46,598 nt of DNA. Source: Prevotella sp. UBA2456. Lineage in GTDB: Bacteria > Bacteroidota > Bacteroidia > Bacteroidales > Bacteroidaceae. Shown here piece after piece: positions 41,495-46,598 of this stretch. The number at the start of each line of letters is the position of its first letter. Within the stretch, counting starts at the first letter, position 1. The stretch covers positions 37,107-83,704 of the forward strand of contig DDPY01000055.1 of assembly GCA_002342415.1 (NCBI GenBank), read 5' to 3'. The notes beneath the pieces were generated by a model that had not been told where the DNA came from, searched no databases, and saw nothing but the letters and a program-made list of their open reading frames with translations. A program made the position numbers and the translations under genes.

Positions 41495-43705
41495 ATGCGC
41501 ATGAAGTATCTTATATTGACCCTCACAGTGCTTTCCTTGGCTGCCTGTTCGGAGACGAAATATGTCGCCGAGGGCGAATATCTGCTGGATCGTGTGCGGG
41601 TGATAACAGATGTGAAAGTAGATGACATGACCCCCTCCGAGATGAAGGACTTCGTACGGCAGAGAGGCAATTCACGATGGTTCTCCGCACTGAAGATTCC
41701 TCTGTACACCTATTCCCTGTCGGGGCGTGACACCACGCGATGGCTTAACCGCACCCTGCGCTCCATCGGGGAGGCTCCCGTCATCTACGACTCTGCCATG
41801 ACCCGCCAGTCGATGCTCAACATCCATCAGCAGATGCAGAATCGCGGCTACTTGCAGTCGGAGGTGAAGGTGTACACCGAGACTCACGGTAAGAAGCTAC
41901 GCGCCATCTACTTGCTGCATCCGGGGCCCGTATTCCGGTTGCGACGCGTCGACTATGACATTCAGGATACTGCCATTGCCCGGCTGCTCCAGCTGGACAA
42001 TCCCCAGAACCGAGGGCTACGGGCGGGCATGAAGTTCAATGTCGACAATCTGGACAACGAGCGCAAGCGCATCACCCAGTTGCTTTCCAATCAGGGTTAC
42101 TATCGCTTCAACAAGGACTATATTTCATTCCTGGCCGACTCGGTGGCTGGCACGACCGACATCGACCTCACGTTGGTGCTTCACCGTTATCGCAAGGGTG
42201 GAACCGTAGAGCAGCCCCACCAGCAGTATCATATCAATCAGGTGCGCATACTCAGTGGCAATCCCGAGGACTCTGCCCTTCATCTGCGCCCTAATGTGTT
42301 GAGGAGCAACAACTTCATCCGCCAGGGACAGCTCTATTCTGCCAGCGACCTGCAATCCACCTACAATCATTTCGGCCGTCTGGGGGCTGTGCGCTATACC
42401 AACATCTCCCTGCGCGAGCATCCGGACACGGCACTGCTCGACTGCGACATTGCCGTCAACACCAATAAGCCCTCCACCATCTCGTTCCAACCCGAGGGAA
42501 CCAATACAGCCGGCGACTTGGGGGCCGCTGCGTCGCTGACCTATCAGAACCGCAATCTCTTTCGCGGTTCCGAGCTGCTCAGCATCGAGCTGCGTGGTGC
42601 CTACGAGGCGATACGGGGATTGGAGGGCTATTCCAATTCCAACTTTCTGGAGTACAGCCTGCAAACCAAGCTGTCCTTTCCGCGCTTCATCGCACCCTTC
42701 CTTTCAGCGTCATTTCGTCGGCGCACTATTGCTACCAGTGAGGTCGCGTTGCTCTACGACCTGCAGAACCGCCCTGAGTTCCTGCGCCGTGTGTTCTCAG
42801 TCAGCTGGCGATATAAGTGGAACGATCCGCGCCATCACGACCGCTATCAGCTCGATTTGCTCGACCTGAACTTCATCACGATGCCCTGGATCAGCGCTAA
42901 GTTCAAGAAAGACTATCTGGGCGAAGCCGCCAGACGCAATGCCCTGTTGCTCTTCAACTATCACGACCTCTTCATCATGCGCACAGGCTTCCGATGGACC
43001 TATAACAACGGAAACATTGCCATCAAGACCAATATCGAGACTGGCGGCAACTTGCTGAGCCTGCTGGGCTCGGCCTTCAACTTCAAGAGGAATGACGAGG
43101 GAGAGCGTACGTTTCTCGACGTGGCCTATGCACAATATGTCAAGGGCGATATCGACTTCACGCATAACTTCCGCCTCGACTATCGCAACCAGCTCGTCTT
43201 CCACGTGGGCTTGGGCATTGCCTATCCCTATGGCAACAGCGATGTGCTGCCCTTCGAGAAAACCTATTTCTCGGGTGGAGCAAACAGCCTGCGCGGATGG
43301 AGTGTCAGAAGCGTTGGACCCGGCAGCTACGATAATACCGACGGCGTCTCCAGTATCCTGGCACATACGGGTGACCTCAAGCTCGACCTCAACCTTGAAT
43401 ATCGCGCCCACCTATTCTGGAAACTCGGTGGAGCCCTGTTCGTCGATGCCGGCAACATCTGGACGCTGCGCTACTATGACGATCAGCCCGACGGGCAGTT
43501 CCGCCTGTCATCATTCTGGAAGCAGATGGCCGTCAGCTACGGCCTGGGCTTCCGTTTCAATTTCGACTATTTTATCCTCCGCTTCGACATGGGTATGAAG
43601 GCCGTCAATCCCGTCTACCGCAACAGCCGCGAGCATTTCCCCATCTTCCATCCCAAGCTCAGTCGCGACTTTGCTTTTCACTTCGCGGTAGGCCTTCCAT
43701 TCTGA
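41495..43705 (+). CDS. tamL: TamL, lipid-modified Omp85-family outer-membrane protein
   Basis: A 736-residue outer-membrane lipoprotein: signal peptide MRMKYLILTLTVLSLAAC with lipobox SLAAC (C18), POTRA-like domains in the N-terminal half (for example RGYLQSEVKVYTETHGKKL and LSNQGYYRFNKDYISF), and a C-terminal 16-strand barrel with the L6-loop motif GGANSLRGW and terminal Phe (HFAVGLPF). This is the Bacteroidota TamA homologue, which works with TamB in envelope assembly; tamB is not in the window. The second ATG (41501) is an alternative start. Its last 47 bases overlap the convergent lipoprotein gene. Confidence 0.87.
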   Translation: MRMKYLILTLTVLSLAACSETKYVAEGEYLLDRVRVITDVKVDDMTPSEMKDFVRQRGNSRWFSALKIPLYTYSLSGRDTTRWLNRTLRSIGEAPVIYDSAMTRQSMLNIHQQMQNRGYLQSEVKVYTETHGKKLRAIYLLHPGPVFRLRRVDYDIQDTAIARLLQLDNPQNRGLRAGMKFNVDNLDNERKRITQLLSNQGYYRFNKDYISFLADSVAGTTDIDLTLVLHRYRKGGTVEQPHQQYHINQVRILSGNPEDSALHLRPNVLRSNNFIRQGQLYSASDLQSTYNHFGRLGAVRYTNISLREHPDTALLDCDIAVNTNKPSTISFQPEGTNTAGDLGAAASLTYQNRNLFRGSELLSIELRGAYEAIRGLEGYSNSNFLEYSLQTKLSFPRFIAPFLSASFRRRTIATSEVALLYDLQNRPEFLRRVFSVSWRYKWNDPRHHDRYQLDLLDLNFITMPWISAKFKKDYLGEAARRNALLLFNYHDLFIMRTGFRWTYNNGNIAIKTNIETGGNLLSLLGSAFNFKRNDEGERTFLDVAYAQYVKGDIDFTHNFRLDYRNQLVFHVGLGIAYPYGNSDVLPFEKTYFSGGANSLRGWSVRSVGPGSYDNTDGVSSILAHTGDLKLDLNLEYRAHLFWKLGGALFVDAGNIWTLRYYDDQPDGQFRLSSFWKQMAVSYGLGFRFNFDYFILRFDMGMKAVNPVYRNSREHFPIFHPKLSRDFAFHFAVGLPF

Positions 43706-44102
43706 CGCGCCAAGCCCCGTTGCGCAGCACTACGGTGACGTTGAACAGTCCGTCAGCCCCCAGGCTGGCATCTTCGCCCAAGGGCGTTGCCGCCAGATAG
43801 TGGCTCACCCTGAGCTGCACCACGCGCAGCGTATCGGTAGCCGAGGCAAAGAATTCTGCACCCTCCACCACCGCATTCTCCTCGCGAAGCAGCGCCAGAT
43901 CGTTCTCCGTAGTATTCGAAGCCGCCAGCCGCAGCCATTTCACGCTTTCCTCCGTCACATACTGGCTGGCCTCCACATAGTCGCAGTTGAAGTAAGCGTC
44001 GGCCCACGTCACAGCAGTCTCACGAGCCGACTCGTCATCGGCATTCCCCACCGAGCAGCCCGCCATCACCATCGCCGCCAAAACACCTATCATCGTTTTC
44101 AT
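43659..44102 (-). CDS. Small lipoprotein, NTF2/DUF4878-like
   Basis: A 147-residue predicted lipoprotein: signal MKTMIGVLAAMVMAGC with lipobox VMAGC (C16). The rest fits a small cone-shaped NTF2-like fold: ETAVTWADAYFNCDYVEASQYVTEESVKWL opening and a final strand pair GLFNVTVVLRNGAWRVRMEGLP. No catalytic residues can be named. The -7 box TAACTTTG at 44114-44107 is so near the ATG that the message may be leaderless. Its 3' 47 bases are antisense to tamL. Confidence 0.7.
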   Translation of the reverse strand: MKTMIGVLAAMVMAGCSVGNADDESARETAVTWADAYFNCDYVEASQYVTEESVKWLRLAASNTTENDLALLREENAVVEGAEFFASATDTLRVVQLRVSHYLAATPLGEDASLGADGLFNVTVVLRNGAWRVRMEGLPRSEKQSRD

Positions 44103-44106
44103 GTGG

Positions 44107-44114
44107 CAAAGTTA
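44107..44114 (-). promoter_or_regulatory. -7 box of the small lipoprotein gene
   Basis: The minus strand reads TAACTTTG at 44114-44107, five bases from the start codon at 44102. A 34-bp perfect palindrome lies just upstream at 44129-44162. Confidence 0.45.
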
Positions 44115-44128
44115 CGAAATAAGTGAGA

Positions 44129-44162
44129 GAAATGAAAGAAAAAAGCTTTTTTCTTTCATTTC
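44129..44162. repeat. 34-bp perfect palindrome
   Basis: GAAATGAAAGAAAAAAG is followed directly by its exact reverse complement. It lies in a 399-base gene-free stretch (44103-44501), about where the -33 box of the small lipoprotein would be. The rest of the stretch has a weak GC-rich hairpin near 44171-44198 and A/T-rich sequence leading to the XRE promoter. Confidence 0.85.
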
Positions 44163-44431
44163 CGAACGAAAAGTAACTTCGGCGAAGCCAAGGTTACGCA
44201 AATAGCCTGTAACAAACGAGCAATTTGGGAGAATTAACGCAGCATGCACGTAGATAAAAGGCAAGACGGGGCATAACAATGCACCTCTCACCACCCGTTT
44301 CTGATTCCGCAAACTGCTATATTTTGCATAGAGATGGAACCAGCAAAAGATAGTGGTTTTGCAGCCGGAATTAGAAAAACAAGTAAATTTCGTCCTTTTT
44401 ATTTGTATTTAAACTGATTTGTAAGAAAACA

Positions 44432-44463
44432 TTTGTTCCCTTGCAATTAATTTATTATATTTG
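44432..44463 (+). promoter_or_regulatory. Promoter of the XRE / WG-repeat / DUF2971 trio
   Basis: TTTG at 44432-44435, 20 bases, then TATATTTG at 44456-44463, a complete Bacteroides-type promoter 38 bases before the first start codon. Confidence 0.7.
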
Positions 44464-44501
44464 CACACGAAACGCCTATAAATAATAGATTTCTACTAAA
44501 A

Positions 44502-44711
44502 ATGAAGGAATATACGCATTACAATCGCATTAAGTCTGTCTTAGCAGAGAAGAATAAGACTGGCACATGGCTCTCAGAGCAGATGGGCCGTAATCTTGGA
44601 ACTGTTTCAAGATGGATGACCAATAAGGTGCAGCCATCTGTGGAACAACTTTATGATATTGCTAAGCATCTTGATGTGGATGTGAGGGAGTTGTTGGTTT
44701 CGTCAAAGTAA
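44502..44711 (+). CDS. XRE-family helix-turn-helix regulator
   Basis: A 69-residue single-domain Cro/CI-like DNA-binding protein: RIKSVLAEKNKTGTWLSEQMGRNLGTVSRWMTNKVQPSVEQLYDIAKHLDVDVRELL. The recognition helix is around NLGTVSRWMTNK. Such proteins commonly head small accessory or defence cassettes in Bacteroidota and repress them. It has its own promoter and is followed after 20 bases by the WG-repeat gene. Its base composition, like that of the two following genes, is clearly more AT-rich than the preceding chromosome. Confidence 0.9.
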   Translation: MKEYTHYNRIKSVLAEKNKTGTWLSEQMGRNLGTVSRWMTNKVQPSVEQLYDIAKHLDVDVRELLVSSK

Positions 44712-44731
44712 TCCAAAAGAATTTGTGTATT

Positions 44732-45859
44732 ATGGCTATAGTTAAATTCGTGTCAGATAAAGATTACCAAATATTCATAGACAAAGAATGTGTGGGTGAA
44801 GTAAACAAAGACTCTGTTCTCAAACTAACATTGGAGTCTGGTGGATATCTTGTTGAGGTAAAAGATAGAGATAAGAGAATACAAAAAAAGTATATTTTAG
44901 AAATACCTCCGACAGCCAACCAAGTTCTACAAGATGTTTCTGAAAAAACTATAACTATTGGATATGGTGATGTTCTGCCATTGAGTGATGAGACAACCCT
45001 TTACGATGAGATTGTATATAGTGGTTCAAGAAACATTGTAAAACGAGATGGGAAATATGGAATAGTAGATGTTGAGAATAAAGTTATTCTTCCAATCGAA
45101 TTTGAAGAAATTGCAATGTTGGGTGATGAATACTTTAAGCTAAAGGTTAACAATGGTTGGGCATTAGGTTTTTTGTATCATGGAATCATTTATCCAGGAA
45201 CATACGACCAAATATCTCTATTTTCTGAAAATGGGCAGCCTAATACATTTATCGATGTCTTTTCTGTAAAAGTAAAAAACAAATATGGATGTATAAATAG
45301 TGAAGGCAAGACACTAATTCCTATTGAGTTTGACAAAATTGAGCTAAATTCTTCCTTCTACAATCCAAGAAACTTTTCTTTTCTTCTATATAAAAATGAA
45401 AAAGTTGGTTTTTGCGACGTTTCGTATTTTTATAGTGACTATATTGTATGTAAACGAACAGATTCATACCATTTTGAATATCTAAATTTTGTAACACCTA
45501 TATACGATGAATGCAAACTATTTAGAAACAAGAAATCTGTTCTCTCTGAATTCTATATGCATTATGCAGCTGTGAAAAAGGGTGGAAAATGGGGAATACT
45601 TGACCAAAAGCCAAGGAGATTAACATATTATGCAATTGACGTAAACTTAGAAGACGAAAGCCAACCAAATTTAACAGATATAGATTTTAAGTACAACTCA
45701 CTGGAAGAATTAGAAAAAGATGCAGACAATGAGTTCCAACGAAGATACGATAAATATTACGAACCATGGGATTTGTATAAAGATCGAAGTGGAAAATATT
45801 GGGTAATTAAAGAGGGAGCAATTATTGAAGAACCAAATTATAGTTTCCCTAACAAATGA
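44732..45859 (+). CDS. WG-repeat protein with a PEGA-like N-terminus
   Basis: A 375-residue protein, no signal peptide. Residues 1-57 resemble a PEGA-type beta domain (FVSDKDYQIFIDKECVG..GGYLVEVKDRDKRIQKKYIL). Then come WG/KWG-like repeats: KRDGKYGIVDVENKVILPIE (104-123), NKYGCINSEGKTLIPIEF (about 182-200) and KKGGKWGILDQ (about 282-292). The C-terminal 80 residues are charged (DADNEFQRRYDKYYEPWDLY). WG repeats are thought to mediate binding; no enzymatic motif is visible. The ATG at 44732 is chosen; an in-frame TTG nine bases upstream is less likely. The DUF2971 gene begins three bases after its stop, so the two probably act together. Confidence 0.75.
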   Translation: MAIVKFVSDKDYQIFIDKECVGEVNKDSVLKLTLESGGYLVEVKDRDKRIQKKYILEIPPTANQVLQDVSEKTITIGYGDVLPLSDETTLYDEIVYSGSRNIVKRDGKYGIVDVENKVILPIEFEEIAMLGDEYFKLKVNNGWALGFLYHGIIYPGTYDQISLFSENGQPNTFIDVFSVKVKNKYGCINSEGKTLIPIEFDKIELNSSFYNPRNFSFLLYKNEKVGFCDVSYFYSDYIVCKRTDSYHFEYLNFVTPIYDECKLFRNKKSVLSEFYMHYAAVKKGGKWGILDQKPRRLTYYAIDVNLEDESQPNLTDIDFKYNSLEELEKDADNEFQRRYDKYYEPWDLYKDRSGKYWVIKEGAIIEEPNYSFPNK

Positions 45860-45862
45860 GAT

Positions 45863-46576
45863 ATGAGAACTATTGAATTGTATTATTATAAAAAGGGGTG
45901 GGAAGGCAAAGAAATTCCCATTTACCAATATATGGATTTAGACTATTTGTTTTGTCTATTAGAAAACAATGTGTACTTCGTTAACCCAAAGTGCCACTTT
46001 GAAGATAAAAGAGAATCTGCATTACCTATAAAAAGTTTGTTTGGATTCAACTCATTTGGAGTGCAACTGAATAAAGAAGAAATTCAAAGAAAGAGTAACG
46101 AAGTTTCTGATAAAATAAAAAAATATAGTGATTCTGCATATTGGTCCACATCATGCTGGACTAAAGATGATACAGAGAGTCTTCTGATGTGGAAGAACTA
46201 CACAACTAAAATGGGAGTTAGAATCAAATCAAATATCAATAACTTTGTTGCTTCAATAAACACAGATGAATTTAAAATTCTCTGTGGTCATATTGCTTAT
46301 GATGGATATACTTTAAAATCATTTGAAGAGTGTCTATTTTCGAAAGAGAAATATTATAAAGATGAGCGTGAGGTACGTTTTTATTTTATGCCGAATGATG
46401 ATAGGAATTATTCACATAAAGGTGTGGATATTCCCATTGATCCTAAAACTTTAATTGAAGAAATTGTATTGTCACCATATATTAAACGCAGTGCTGCTGA
46501 AAAAATAGCAGAAGTGATAAGAACCGAATATGGGATAAATAACATACATCCTTCTAAAATAGAGATAAAGAAATAA
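45863..46576 (+). CDS. DUF2971 protein
   Basis: A 237-residue soluble protein with the DUF2971 pattern: PIYQYMDLDYLFCLLENNVYFVNPKCHFED at the N-terminus, YWSTSCWTKDDTESLLMWKNYT (93-114), GVRIKS, and YYKDEREVRFYF (164-175). The family's function is not established; members are frequent in accessory regions. STS (95-97) and ERE (168-170) recall the central and catalytic motifs of R-S-E ADP-ribosyltransferases, and the opening recalls the YHxT-(x)-L start of such folds; this is inference. It is complete and ends 22 bases before the window edge. Last gene of the AT-rich trio. Confidence 0.78.
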   Translation: MRTIELYYYKKGWEGKEIPIYQYMDLDYLFCLLENNVYFVNPKCHFEDKRESALPIKSLFGFNSFGVQLNKEEIQRKSNEVSDKIKKYSDSAYWSTSCWTKDDTESLLMWKNYTTKMGVRIKSNINNFVASINTDEFKILCGHIAYDGYTLKSFEECLFSKEKYYKDEREVRFYFMPNDDRNYSHKGVDIPIDPKTLIEEIVLSPYIKRSAAEKIAEVIRTEYGINNIHPSKIEIKK

Positions 46577-46585
46577 AGGGGACTC

Positions 46586-46593
46586 TAATTTTG
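46586..46593 (+). promoter_or_regulatory. Possible -7 box for a gene beyond the window
   Basis: TAATTTTG at 46586-46593 matches TAnnTTTG. The downstream gene is not visible and no -33 TTG stands at the right distance. Confidence 0.25.
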
Positions 46594-46598
46594 CGCTC

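Noticed and set aside
44502..46576. Prophage or transposon
   Set aside because: No integrase, transposase, terminal repeat or attachment site is visible within the window; the right boundary is not covered.

Overview
The window looks like chromosome of a Bacteroidota member, order Bacteroidales, probably Prevotellaceae. Supporting signs: start regions carry the Bacteroides-type -7 box TAnnTTTG, mostly with a TTTG or TTG box 19-20 bases upstream, rather than Shine-Dalgarno sites. Marker genes agree: the lipid-modified Omp85 protein TamL, an M49 dipeptidyl peptidase with HECLGH, an alkaline-phosphatase-superfamily homoserine kinase between thrA and thrC, and DUF5686 and LolA-like envelope proteins. 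Species cannot be named from the sequence alone.

Layout. (1) 1-607: minus-strand tRNA cluster: partial Glu at the left edge, Ser(GCU), Gly(CCC), Thr(CGU). (2) 642-5002: uvrA and uxaB. (3) 5160-10362: threonine operon thrA, homoserine kinase, thrC. (4) 10433-13800: tandem pair of acyl-CoA ligase-like genes. (5) 14152-25751: one minus-strand operon of about 11.6 kb, in transcription order araC regulator, YghO-like GNAT acyltransferase, FabB-like ketosynthase, acyl carrier protein, ApeP/FabZ-like dehydratase, MMPL exporter, RetSat/CrtI-like FAD oxidoreductase, FabG-like ketoreductase, LolA-like protein and DUF5686 outer-membrane protein. (6) 26056-29322 carB, divergent from rnpB (RNase P RNA) and a YihY-family membrane protein. 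(7) 31458-34521: AraC-type HTH protein, M49 peptidase, AlkD-like protein. (8) 34591-38567: Fur-family regulator, purA, hisS, SGNH esterase. (9) 38690-44102: rubrerythrin, envelope lipoproteins, SpoU-type methyltransferase and tamL. (10) 44502-46576: an AT-rich trio (XRE regulator, WG-repeat protein, DUF2971 protein) that looks acquired.

The most interesting locus is region 5. Its genes overlap or nearly abut and form a compact type II fatty-acid/polyene-like assembly line (KS, ACP, KR, DH, no enoyl reductase, no chain-length factor), with an exporter, periplasmic carrier and outer-membrane partner. It is headed by its own AraC regulator, and three GAGTGCA repeats spaced exactly 22 bp lie upstream. 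It resembles part of an aryl-polyene or flexirubin pathway but lacks several of their genes, so the product is unknown. The second candidate is the right-edge trio, whose DUF2971 protein shows STS and ExE motifs reminiscent of ADP-ribosyltransferases.

Short tandem duplications recur: a 9-bp x5 repeat inside thrC, 7-bp x3 repeats over the -33 regions of the uxaB and tamL promoters, a 22-bp x2 repeat after the YihY gene, and two intra-operon spacer repeats. Several promoters are built into the preceding gene's terminator.
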